From NCBI RefSeq assembly GCF_932526225.1, contig NC_064034.1, forward strand, positions 2,282,001 through 2,342,000: DNA of 60,000 nucleotides, written 5' to 3'. Of the stretch, positions 10,764 to 22,800 are shown piece after piece. The position numbers and the translations under genes are program-made. This stretch comes from Nematostella vectensis (taxonomy: Eukaryota; Cnidaria; Anthozoa; Actiniaria; Edwardsiidae). Within the stretch, counting starts at the first letter, position 1. The number at the start of each line of letters is the position of its first letter. The notes below the pieces were generated by a model. It saw only the letters and a list, made by a program, of their open reading frames with translations. It had not been told where the DNA came from and ran no database searches.

Positions 10764-11078
10764 ATGTCTGACGAGGAGCAAAAACCTGAAGCAGGAGGCG
10801 AAGAGGAAAAGACGGAAGAAGCTGCTCCCGCCGAGGGCGAGGCACCTCCGGCTGAAGAAAAACCGGCCGAGGAGGAAAGCAAACCCGAGGAAAATAAGGA
10901 AGAGGAGAAGAAAGAGGAAAGTGAGAAAAAGGAGGAAGACAAAACGGATGGCGGCGGTGGCGGGGAGGAGAAGAAAGACGAAGAGAAAAAAGAGCAAGAG
11001 AAGAAAATCGCAGAAAAAGAAGCACAGAAGAAAGTAGAACAAGAAGAAGAGGATGGATGTTGTTGTGTTATTGTTTAG
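10764..11078 (+). CDS. Single-exon Glu/Lys-rich acidic protein with a C-terminal CaaX-like box
   Basis: The ATG at 10764 opens a 104-residue protein. Residues 2-60 are dominated by Glu, Pro, Ala and Lys, followed by a short Asp-Gly-Gly-rich hinge. A charged segment with Glu/Lys/Gln runs (about 70-97) could form a single helix or coiled coil. The end is DGCCCVIV: the last four residues CVIV fit a CaaX prenylation motif, with neighbouring cysteines available for palmitoylation. That predicts a membrane-tethered, disordered cytosolic protein, in general character like GAP43/BASP1-type proteins, but no homology is claimed. An AATAAA follows 66 bases after the stop. An overlapping + frame and two antisense frames are open only because of the purine bias. 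The low-complexity composition makes assignment uncertain; the CaaX end and polyA signal argue that it is real. Confidence 0.7.
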   Translation: MSDEEQKPEAGGEEEKTEEAAPAEGEAPPAEEKPAEEESKPEENKEEEKKEESEKKEEDKTDGGGGGEEKKDEEKKEQEKKIAEKEAQKKVEQEEEDGCCCVIV

Positions 11079-11143
11079 CAAAGACAAGTACTTCGTACAC
11101 AATTCACTTGCACGTATTTTCTCATAAATCTATTCACGGCTGC

Positions 11144-11149
11144 AATAAA
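11144..11149 (+). promoter_or_regulatory. Polyadenylation signal AATAAA for the CaaX gene
   Basis: A canonical AATAAA lies 66 nt after the stop codon at 11078, on the sense strand and followed by T/C-rich sequence. Confidence 0.6.
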
Positions 11150-11559
11150 TCTCTCTACACCTAATACTTGAAGTCCTGCATGGCTAGCCCACGTCGTGTG
11201 CCCATACCTTGACAAACCAACCCATGAATGACGCACGGAATTAGTCAGATTTTAGGAGCGCTTCTAAATACTCCTCGATATCAATGAGGCGATGAAAAGC
11301 CGTTGATTAGATTCGTATTGAAAACCTCAGCCTTGGAAGCAGCTGAGGCCTTTTCCTTAGATTGATCAACACTCCAAGCATCATCAAGGATAAACGAGCA
11401 GCATTTTACAGATTCTTGAATCAGCTGTTTGCTAGGATCAAGAAAAAAGATAAAAAAAACCTCTACCTGACAGAACCAATGGACAAAGAAAACCTATAGC
11501 TGAACCAAGGAATAAATATCTTGTACCTGCGCCAAAAGACAAATAACTTATACCTGCAT

Positions 11560-11830
11560 ATTAGCTGATGCTGACATCTGTAATATCAGACAAATAACCA
11601 ATACCTGTCTATTAGCTGATGCTGGTATCTGTGATATTAGACAAATAGCATCTACCTAAAAGAACCAAGGGACAAATGAAACCTATAGCTGAGTCGAGGA
11701 CCAAATAAGTGTTTTCCTGTATCAACCTTTACCTCAACAAAGGGAGACATGCACATTACCTGTACCAAAGGACAAAGCCTATACGTGTATATCAGACGAT
11801 GCTGGTATCTGTGATATTAGTGTTTAGTAT
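11560..11830 (+). repeat. Dispersed direct repeats, about 60-bp unit
   Basis: The word ATTAGCTGATGCTG(A/G).ATCTGT recurs near 11570 and 11610, and a related GACGATGCTGGTATCTGTGA near 11793, each followed by ATATTAG or ATATCAG. Confidence 0.7.
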
Positions 11831-13099
11831 GCACAAAGTGCACTGTGTGATAGATGTACATAGATACTTGTGCCTAAACTCAAGCAACACATTCTTTAGG
11901 GGAACAAATTCTTTCAATTAATATACCTTTCGGGTTAGGTGTAAATATTGATTGTAAAAAAAAGAATTTTTGTAAATGTTCTTTAAGTTTAGAATTTTTT
12001 TATATGAACACAAATGTACAGTAGTAGGGTTTTTATATTAATTAAACATTTAAAAAATGTTTTTTGAAGATTATTCTCTGAAAAAAACCCAGCATTTTCA
12101 CAAACCTCGATTGGATGGCGACTGACGCGCAAATCAAGATAGAGGCAAGTTATTGATTACCAGGTAAGTGATGCAAGTTATTGACTGCCAGATATGTGTT
12201 GCGCGTTGATTAATTCATGTACAGGTACCTTGGTATTTAGGAAGAAACCAGCCAATAAGAGAGAGATACTTTGCGCAATGCAAACGTACACAGGGAGGTA
12301 ATAATTATGGCTGTATTTTATAAGCAGAGACATAATATTTTTGCATTTAGGCTATTTCCACGATTAATGTTCGTAGCTGTATTACTCGAAGCGCTGTCCA
12401 TTTCCTCCTGGCTGCAACCGTTCGATCTACTTACATTGCAACATTAAAACACACCATTAAAACACGTCCTAAATGAATAGAAAATAGTTACCGCACATCG
12501 TCAAGTTTAGCAGCATATGTACAGCCATAGTCTTCCTTAAAAATGGGAAAATGGGTGTAAGAAGATTTGAAACAGCCGTGACATCATAGAGTAACTACTA
12601 AATAAAAATTGCTTTTGCATATTTGTAATTGTTTTCTTTGTAATAATCTCGATAACCAATCCAGTACCTTTTGCCAACTACCTGACGAGTTTACATTTGA
12701 TTACATCTATACATTTCTTCTAAATTTGTTTTATATATGAGTCTGTTTTGTACATTGAGATAAAATGTAAAATACCATCATCTACGACGATAATATGCAC
12801 CGCGAATTTTCCGTCATGCATAACAATTACCTAAGCTAATTTTATGGTAAAATAAATAATTATGAGATCTATAAAACAATAAGACGTAAAAAAAGCAAAC
12901 ATTTGTTTTAAGATTATTTGTTATAATTTTGCATACGAAATTACAAAAACGTTTTTATCTATATATTTATCCTTGGATACCTGCCAAGTGTGCCCTTGGC
13001 CTTGAAGTAGGCACGCCGCCATTCGGCAATGGCAAGTCACACAAGACACACATTTCCATCGGCTAATTTATGCAAGTAACTGACATAATCAAACATTGT

Positions 13100-13316
13100 T
13101 ATGCCTGGTGCACACTAGTGACATAACGACATTATGACATAGGCGCGTGCACCTATTTTGACATTTTGACATAAGCCCAACATAACGACATGAACATAAC
13201 GACATAAGATAATTCTATGTCATTATGTCTTTATGTCCAAGTCGTTATGTCGGGCTTAAAAGAGTGCGCGCGCCTATTTTGTTCTGTCTTGATGTCGCTG
13301 GTGTGCACTAGGCATT
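13100..13316. mobile_element. MITE-like palindromic element, full length
   Basis: The left end ATGCCTGGTGCACACTAGTG is mirrored at the right end as CTGGTGTGCACTAGGCAT. Inside, ACATAACGACAT-type words appear on both arms in opposite orientation around a centre near 13210. The whole element can fold into a long hairpin. No protein is encoded. It is a non-autonomous element of unidentified superfamily. Confidence 0.7.
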
Positions 13317-13327
13317 AATAAAAAGTA

Positions 13328-13500
13328 TAATGCCTAGTGCACAGTAGTGACATAACAACGTAGGCGCGCGAACTCTTTTAAGCCCTACATAACAACATGG
13401 ACATAATGACATAAAAGAAAAAACATGTTTTTTCTCTGTTGTTATGTTCATGTCGTTATGTTGGGCTAATGTCAAAATGTCGAACCATACACACTTGAAC
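13328..13500. mobile_element. Second, truncated copy of the same palindromic element
   Basis: It starts AATGCCTAGTGCACAGTAGT only 12 bases after the first copy ends, and has the same ACATAACAACATGG and GTCGTTATGTTGGGCT arms around a centre near 13425. The right terminal repeat is missing. Confidence 0.65.
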
Positions 13501-14021
13501 AAATGAACATATTTGAGGTAGTTCTCTCGCTTTAGATATGTGTGTATTAAATAAAAATAAATGATTTGATTATTAATATTCTTTAAGGAAGTTTTAGAAA
13601 ATGCGAAGCACTGGTTAGCTTACAAAGCACGCATGCTGTTTTATGCTACGTGGGGCTGGTGTCGTCACATGAAAATCGGCGAAACATGTCAACAGACTAC
13701 TTGACGATACTGCACGTACACCTGAAGCTATCTATAGTCTAGTGCTTAGACAGCAAGGAAGTTCTACTTGGACGTTATTCAAACAGCCAAATTCTTAAGA
13801 TTGATTATAAGATGATTTTTTTTGTGAGGGGGGGATTTATGGGATGAAATCTCGAAATAACCAACTAAAAATAACGTTATACACTTAATTTACCGAATTT
13901 CGTCGAAAATATAAAACAAACTCAAACAAACCAGCCGATGGAAATGGATGCTTCCTCGCATTGGTACTTTGCGAGGATGACAAGATGGCGGCTGACAGAG
14001 GCACTTCAACACGATGTGACG
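13501..14021. other. 3' flank of the large minus-strand gene
   Basis: This should contain the 3' UTR downstream of the stop at 14022-14024. No AATAAA was found on the minus strand in the first few hundred bases. A G-run (13828-13838) and AT-rich sequence are all that is seen. Confidence 0.3.
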
Positions 14022-15914
14022 TCACGTGATACTGAATTCATCTACAGATATTCTTTTTTTCGGCCTTGAGCTGCCAGGCCGATATTCGGTCACACCCCTT
14101 TCGGGAGGGGTCTCTCGATCTAGTCTCAGACTTGGCAGAGACGCACCCATCACATTCGAAAATCGACTGCTAAAACTTGACTCTCTATGCAAAGACAAGG
14201 AATCACACGACCGACATGGACTCGGAACGCGACGGAGTTTTAAAGGTTTTGGTGAAAATGATGTTTGTGGTGATAACGGAGTAGATTTGACTTTCGTTAT
14301 GTTCGTTAGCACCGCTACAGGTGTTGTCCCGTGAAGCCTGCGATGTAGTGCATCGATATTATGTCTTTGTGTGCTTTCCGCACGCGCCTCGAGAGAGTCG
14401 GGCGTGTCCTGCCCTGTGCCCCGCCCCGTAGACTTGTTCTGTCTGTAGCGCTTGACGGGACTGTCATCTGATCTACTGAGGATCGCACTCACGTCCATCT
14501 CCGACTCCAGGCGACACAGCTCGCATTCCATGGCGGGACAGGGGTAAGGTGTGGCAAGACTCTGGGCGGGACGGGGCGTAGCAGACGCAAACGCGTGAAG
14601 CATCTGCTGCGCGTAGTCCTCGAAATCGCGCGCACAAACGCGACCTTGAAAAGTCATGTAGCCTATGATACAGCAATATGAGGACAGATTACTTTTAGTA
14701 AATCAAAATGTATGATCACTCAATGATCAGGACCATCACTCAATGATAAGTAAACTGTTTTTTTGAGATTTATGCAAACTTTGAGTGTCCACGATTGACA
14801 CATTTTGTACCCTCTGATTGGCCAACGCTTTGCGGCAAAATGGTTTGATTGGAAGCCATCTAAGTGTAGGCTGACGAAAACACAAGAAAAATGGCTTTCG
14901 ACTGATGCAAGCCGTAATGTACTTTTATCATCTGTCGTATGTGAATATTTTTTGTCTTCTTAGATAATTAAAATAACATAACACAAAATTCTTAAATACC
15001 TGATCGGTCACAAATGAGAAGTGTTGGTACGCCGACTAGCCCAAATAATCGCCTCACATCAGCTTCACCCGCACGCCGCTGACCCTGAGGATAGCAGGCA
15101 CAGACATGACGGACGTTGCTTTGCCGTCCCAAGAACCCTTGCGTTGCTAGCATGACCTTGAGAGAGTCGTAGTGACCTTTGGTCTCCTCTTCGCTACATA
15201 CACAGCATCCGATAAAACGGAACTAAGAAAAATACAGAAAGCCGATTAAACAGAACTGAAAAACAGACATATACTAGCCTCTTGGTAAAAATTATACATG
15301 TATTTAAGTATATAGCTATACCTTTCTCTTGGTATAATCATACATGCCTTTGGGTATAACTATACTTGCATCGTGATATAATTATACGTTCCCCAGGGTT
15401 ATAACTTCCCTAAGTATAGCTTTTCATGCCCCTGGATGTAAATATACAACACAATAATCACCTTTTCATTATGACCCGAAGCAAACTTATCAAACATCTG
15501 AAGACCTTCAAGCGATGCTCGACACCTGCAGAAGTAACAAGATATTCAATGATAAAAATAAATAATCATGGTAGCGTGAGGCTACATTATTCATCACGCG
15601 TCTAGTCACTATTTGTATATCAAATATTCATGAGTATACCATGAGGAAGTGGATATACGTTCGCGTTTCTATAAGTACACTTCACAGACATCATAAAGAA
15701 TATCACGTACCATTTGGTCCAAAACATGATGGCTACTGGTGAATTACTCCCGCTGTCAATTAAGTGTTTCCATGACGATGTTACTATGTCCATGACTGTG
15801 CATACGGGTGCTGGCAGAGGCTTCCCCAGGGGACCCCTGTGCTTTAGCAGCTCATGCTTTCGGATCTCATGGTCAAGAGCGTCTTGATAGCTACAAGAGC
15901 CGACATCCGGCCAA
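14022..15914 (-). CDS. Exons 32-35: C-terminal thioredoxin-like domain and Ser/Arg-rich tail
   Basis: Exons 15914-15711, 15525-15462, 15222-15000 and 14662-14022 encode a linker with a short helix ([20 protein letters not shown]), then a thioredoxin-like fold. The first beta strand is [11 protein letters not shown]. The active-site position W-C-R-A-S (split across an intron) has one Cys and Ser at the second redox position. A central strand FRFIGCCV is followed by [15 protein letters not shown] with the characteristic cis-Pro motif G-V-P-T, then a D-R-S-G-Y-x-x-F-x-G-R hairpin and a final helix. This layout is typical of TlpA/nucleoredoxin-type folds. The monothiol site suggests a non-classical redox or structural role. 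The last 150 residues are Ser/Pro/Arg-rich, with the stop at 14022-14024. Confidence 0.8.
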
Positions 15915-18900
15915 CTGACACGAAGAGAAGATAGACTTTATTTAAGACACGCTTGCCCCGTCAACAACAGCTGATTTCCACAAGGGGCGTGTGGAAAAAA
16001 ATATATATATATATATCTATAATAATTAGAAATATAACTATAAGTAAAAGTATTTAAATAAATAACGAAAGAAAAAAAAAAACTTGATCTATGTGGATAT
16101 ATAATACTATAAATACGCTAAACTAATTATTTGTTTAGATAAAAGTGTGAGCCTCTAATTCTCTGACAAATGATGATAAACTTGTACAATCACGACTAGC
16201 CTCTGGGAGGGAATTCCATAATTTAGCTCCATCATAGCTGAAACTTTTTTTCATAAATTCAGTTTTTGGGAGTGGCAGCTGTAGCGAGGTGGAGGAGCCT
16301 CTGAGATTGTAATTTGTAATATTTTTCTTTAAGCTGAAAAGGTCCGTGAGACAGTTTGGAGCCATATCATGCAAAACTTTAAACATTTGTTTGGCTTTTG
16401 TCTTTGCTCGCTGGGTCTCTAAATTTTGCCAGCCCAATTCAGCTAGAGCCTCTGTGGCAGGGGTGTCATTTGACCTGTTTGTGATCACCCTTGCCGCCCT
16501 ATTTTGCAATTTTTGAAGACGGATTGTGTTACATTGCCCAAGAGTATCCCACACCTCGCTACAGTAGTTAAGGTGTGGTTGGATGATTGCATTATAAATA
16601 GAGACTAATGTATTTTGATTAGCAAATTCAGAAATTCGTTTCATGGCTCCTATACCAGAACTGACACAACAATTAGTTGTTTTTTAAGTCTCTTCGTAGC
16701 CACATATTGAGGCTTTTGATTAAAAAAAGTGAGAAAAAAGTTAATACATAGCTAAAAGTGTTATCATTTGATTAGCGGCTGCAGTAAGCAAAATAAGATT
16801 ACTAATTGGGTGCTCTTGAAATAATCCAGTAAAAATAAAAAGTAATTTCCAAATTGTAATTTAATCAAGTGTTGGGTTATACTGTAGAGGAGTTACGGCT
16901 CATGATCGTGTAGTTTCGGCAAGAGCAAGGCAAATGTGTGTCTCACCTGGCGTTCTTCTTGTGTACTCCAAAATAGCAGAACACAACAAAAGGCGCGAAA
17001 TCCTTGGCGCAGAGGGGTACGGGATTCGAGGGTGCGCTAGGGCCTATGGGATGGCAGGTCAGACTTCTCGCTGTAATCACGTGAGTGACAGGAGAAGATG
17101 AGAGCTGAGGAAAGAATAGAATAGTCAGGTAATTTTTAACATTAATCAAGAACAAAGATCCCTTCTCGATATATCCTTCTGTTTTCGCAATTATAAAAAA
17201 AATCTCTTAAACAACAAATGTCTCCTTAAACAGTACATTATAAACAAAGTTTTTTTTAATCATTACGTGACACATTTTGCATTAAGTGAAAAAGTTAAGC
17301 TCCCCCTAAGCAAGATATACCGTGAGGCAGCTTGAACCTGGGACGAGCGATGCTTTTTTGACGTCACAACATTTACAAACCACAGGAAGCCCGTTTAAAA
17401 AGCACTTGGGACTCGGTTGGAATCTCACCTGATAATCTGCAGACCGTGTATCTGCATTCAGCGCTTTACCAAGAGGGCGGTCATCAAAAAAGACTTGGTA
17501 ACCGTTCACGACGGCATCCCCGTCATCATGTGACCTATCCCAGCATACTGTGCAGGAGAGTAATCCTGTGCGATCTCGAATGGCTTGAACGCCACGAGAA
17601 AGTTCTCCTTCGATGTTACGGAGGCTGGCGATGGTATTGGTGACCTACCGAAAGACAGTTAAGTTCTCTATGAAAAGCTATTTTATCCTGACATCAGTAC
17701 AGTCATAATAAATTATTCATTTTTAATCAGTACAGTAAAGGAGCAAGACGTGCTGGTTTTATACTTTCTCGTAAAACAAAAAAACGAAACGTGTTCACTT
17801 TCCCGGCCTTAACGACGCGAGCTACCGTGGCCACCATGATAGTTTTGGGAAGTGAACCGATTACGACCAACGAGAATGCGGAAAACGTACTTGATGATTT
17901 TCTTAAACTTATTATTAGCTTGCGAGAAAGGCAAAGAAATACTTAGTCCATCAGAGAAAGACGGAATCCTCCTAATTATAAAGTGTGTCAACCGTAACTG
18001 TGATTCTCGAATGCTAAGAGAGTGTTCATTAAATACACCGAGGGGGGTCGGGGAGATATTGAGGGAGTGTTCATTAAATACACCGAGGGGGGTCGGGGAG
18101 ATATTGAGGGAGTGTTCATTAAATACACCGAGGCGGGCGGGGAGATATTGAGGGAGTGTTCATAAATACACCGAGGGGGGGGGGGGGGGGGGGATATTGA
18201 GGGAGTGTTTATTAAATACACCGAGGGGGAGGGAAGATAACGAGGGGGTGTTCATTAAATACACCGGGGGGGAGGGAAGATAATGAGGGGGGCTTCGAAA
18301 ATTTTTAACCACCAAAAGGGGGGGGGGGGGGGGGGGCTCCGAAAAACCCGAAACCAAATGTTGTGAAGAAGAGATGTTAGACTGATATAATGATGAACTT
18401 GACTGGATCATCATCAACTGGGGCAAGGAGGGCAACTTCGCAGTATTCATTTTCCAGATTTAAAGACTTTTTTGTTTATCGAAGTCGTAGGGATGGGGGG
18501 AGGGGGGTGCTTTAAAAATTTTGAGGTTCTGCAAGGGGGGGGGGGGGGTCACCGAAAAAATATGTTTACAATGATAAGGGGGCTCTGAAATTTGAGTAAA
18601 AATATCCCCCTTCCCCCCTTGGTGTATTTAATGAACACTCACTAATCGGTTATCATTCTCATAAGAGCTATCGGCAACGGTAGCACGTGTCGTAACATAA
18701 TCCGCTTTATTGTTATCTTCTATTTAAAGTGTTAATAAGGTTTAACATTTATAGGAAATTGTGGTATGCTTACCTCTACTTCCTTGAGCTTTGCGCCCAT
18801 CACAGTAACCGAGTTATTGAGGAGCTCTAGTTTACGACACAGTCTGATACAGAGAAATGATGGATTAGATTCACACACAGTAACTGAGTTATTGAGGAGC

Positions 18901-19791
18901 TCTAGTTTACGACACAGTCTGAAACAGAGAAATGATGGATTAGATTCACACACAGTAACTGAGTTATTGGAGAGCTCTGATTTAGGGCACAGTCTTCACA
19001 GATAAATTGTTTGATTTGATTTTCATATGGTATTCAAGTTACAGTGATTTTATATAAAGATCGGATTGCACAGAAAAAGACGATTATACTTTTTGTAGGT
19101 TTCCTACCAAGCTAGCTACTGTCTCCCAACTACCACATCCCTATATTCTCACCATTACCAACACTTGAATCACTGTGAGCACCACAACCAACATTACTAC
19201 TACGACCAACATAACCAATACAACCAATATCACCATTATTTTTTTTTCGGGGGGGGGGGCTAATATCGCCATCACCATCACTAATATCCCTTCAACCAAT
19301 ACCATCACTATAAGGCTAATGAGACTTTCATATCCCTGGCTAGACTCACCTATCCCTCGTTAGTATCATATGACACACTACGCCTTCAAGTGCCTTCCTT
19401 TCTGCCAACCCATGTACTCTAACATCAATAACAGGCGGATCTGGAGGTCGAGCAGGGAGCATTCTGATTGGTTCAGAGAACACTGAGTGACAGCCCTTAG
19501 GCTGTAAGGTGACTTCTAGGACCACCCAATAAGCGGATGTTACGTCATATAATACGTCTTCGGTGCTAGCTCCGTTAAGTGGACCATGCGTGATCACGTG
19601 AGGGGAATCGATGACGCCACCAGCATTTATCTCTACCCTAGAGTCTACTTCTAAGTAATAAACCTGCAAAAATTGAAGAAGTGTTAAAAAAGACGATAAT
19701 CGTTTTTTTTAGAATAAGGGGCCAGGCTTGTGGCAAGCGAGCGGGCACCCACCTCGACCGCCATATATATATATATGTATATGTATATATA

Positions 19792-19858
<67 letters not shown>

Positions 19859-19860
19859 GC

Positions 19861-19896
<36 letters not shown>

Positions 19897-22800
19897 ATAT
19901 ATATGGCTGTGTATACACTTCCAGTACTCCCCTCAACACGCCCACAATCTCCCCCCACCCCCGACCCCCCTTCACTCCCCGAAGCAAATCCCGGCTTGGA
20001 TTTCGGTATATATACAACATAAAGCATTAAATATCGAATAACCAATATCGAATAACCCATATCGAATAACCAATATCAAATATGCCTATATTTGTAGAGA
20101 CACATTGATTGTAACGCTTATCAACTTGAACAATGTTTTTATCCATGGACTATTTGATGCTGCTGTTTACGGAGCTGTTTTTATTGCGGGATGCATTGAA
20201 TCTCACAGCGATAAAAGTGGATTTAGTTCGCAACTGAAATGTATATTTCTTATGCATTCATGTTTTCTGTGTCACTGAAAGATTCGTCACAGCTTGACAG
20301 ACACATGTCGGCTATGACAGAGCGGACGCGAGTGTGATTAAAGACAAAACAGTGATGAGAGATGTACCTTGTAGCATTCCACCACAGCGCCCCCGCACAA
20401 TTCAGGCATCTCCCATCCCACGTGGATGCAATCGATTCTACTGGACCGGACACGTGACAACATAGGTGCGCGCGCACCTGGGCACGTGATCAGAAGCGCA
20501 GGCGACCAATCACTGTCACAGCCTTCTTTAGAACTCAAAGCCTGGAATCATTGAAAGAAATTTTAATAAAAACATCTCGTTAGTGTTCTTATTGAAAACC
20601 ATCCAAAATTACCTCTAGTATCCCAAATGGCGACCATGTTTGCTGGATGAAGAAGATGAATCGGTTTGCCATGCACATAAAACATCATTCAACTCGCATT
20701 TGATAAAATCGAATTGTTGTATGGCTTGTAAAAACTGTTTGCCAGGGGCTTTACCATGACTTGCAATGGCATCTTACCCTGACTTGCAATGGCATCTTAC
20801 CCTGACTTGTAATGGCATCTTACCCTGACTTGCAATGGCATCTTACCCTGACTTGTAATGGCATCTTACCCTGACTTGTAATGGCATCTTACCCTGACTT
20901 GTAATGGCATCTATCTTACCCTGACTTGTATAATGGCATCTTACCCTGACTTGCAATGGCATCTTACCCTGACTTGAAATGGCATCTTACCCTGACTTGT
21001 ATAATGGCATCTTACCCTGACTTGCAATGGCATCTTACCCTGACTTGTAATGGCATCTTACCCTGACTTGTAATGGCATCTTACCCTGACTTGCAATGGC
21101 ATCTTACCCTGACTTGTAATGGCATCTTACCCTGACTTGCAATGGCATCTTACCCTGACTTGTAATGGCATCTTACCCTGACTTGCAATGGCATCTTACC
21201 CTGACTTGTAATGGCATCTTACCCTGACTTGCAATGGTATCTTACCCTGACTTGTATAATGGCATCTTACCCTGACTTGTATAATGGCATCTTACCCTGA
21301 CTTGTAATGGCATCTTACCCTGACTTGTAATGGCATCTTACCCTGACTTGCAATGGCATTTTACCCTGACTTGCAATGGCATCTTACCCTGACTTGCAAT
21401 GGCATCTTACCCTGACTTGCAATGGCATCTTACCCTGACTTGCAATGGCATCTTACCCTGACTTGCAATGGCATCTTACCCTGACTTGCAATGGCATCTT
21501 ACCCTGACTTGCAATGGCATCTTACCCTGACTTATAATGGCATCTTACCCTGACTTGTAATGGCATCTTACCCTGACTTGCAATGGCATCTTACCCTGAC
21601 TTGCAATGGCATCTTACCCTGACTTGTATAATGGCATCTTACCCTGACTTGCAATGGCATCTTATCCTGACTTATAATGGCATCTTACCCTGACTTGTAA
21701 TGGCATCTTACCCTGACTTGCAATGGCATCTTACCCTGACTTGCAATGGCATCTTACCCTGACTTGTATAATGGCATCTTACCCTGACTTGCAATGGCAT
21801 CTTACCCTGACTTGCAATGGCATCTTACCCTTACTTGTAATAGCATCTTACCCTGACTTGCAATGGCATCTTACCCTTACTTGTAATAGCATCTTACCCT
21901 GACTTGTATAATGGCATCTTACCCTGACTTGCAATGGCATCTTACCCTGACTTGTAATGGCATCTTACCCTGACTTGTAATAGCATCTTACCCTGACTTG
22001 TAATGGCATCTTACCCTGACTTGTAATGGCATCTTACCCTTACTTGTAATGGCATCTTACCCTGACTTGTAATGGCATCTTACCCTGACTTGCAATGGCA
22101 TCTTACCCTGACTTGTAATGGCATCTTACCCTGACTTTTATAATGGCATCTTACCCTGACTTGCAATGGCATCTTACCCTGACTTGAAAGGAGTACTGGC
22201 GACAGGGATGACATGATGCTAGCTCGTATGATAACTGAGATTTGTCAAGAATGTCGCGAGAAACATCATCAACCTGGGATCACATTAAAATCGTGATTAG
22301 GAACAACAACAATAACAACAGCAAAAATACTTTATTTTACCTTGATTTCGTATTGATCTGGTGTGGCGTCCCCAATAGAAGGAGGCTGGGACCACTCAAT
22401 AATAAGTCCAGAGGGCAAAGCGCACCTTATGTAAAACAAGCAAAACAGTTTGTTTTATGGTATGCTAATAAATCAAATGCATACTTCCTTACCTCTTTCG
22501 CAGTACAGGCTTTTGTAGTGGAGCAGATGTCTGGACGATCAGCTGTGTTGACTTCGCTATCAATTTCCTGTGGCTGTCTATGGCTGCGACCGCAATAAAG
22601 TGTCTAGTTCCAGCTATGCACTCCTCAATGACCATGGAGGTCTTTGTGGCTGGCAGTGTCTCTTCCTGCGGCTTTAGAACACAAGCAGTTTATTAGCGTC
22701 TCGGCCGGAACTTTACAAACAGTGGTTAAGCGCTTTACAGTACTTCAGAGATACTCGGGCTTTCTTATCATGTTTGACAATGGTTTTCAAGGACACAAAC

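Larger units (their letters stand above)
11079..13095. other. AT-rich intergenic spacer
   Basis: No supported gene. Imperfect duplicated segments occur at 11560-11650 and again near 11790-11825 (shared GATGCTGGTATCTGTGATATT). The remainder is A/T-rich with short homopolymers, and the reading frames are short and without domain signatures. Confidence 0.45.

Noticed and set aside
10593-11102. Antisense hydrophobic frame (169 codons) and a basic overlapping + frame at the CaaX gene
   Set aside because: Both are mirror products of GA-rich codons. The frame with a good ATG, CaaX end and polyA signal is preferred.
19638-20060. Several frames of 100-140 codons over the TATATG tract
   Set aside because: They are dipeptide repeats from a microsatellite, present in all frames.
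20750-22190. Telomere-like array, because of the recurring TTACCC
   Set aside because: The 23-bp unit is explained by the exon 26 boundary; TTACCC is only the reverse complement of the donor GGGTAA.
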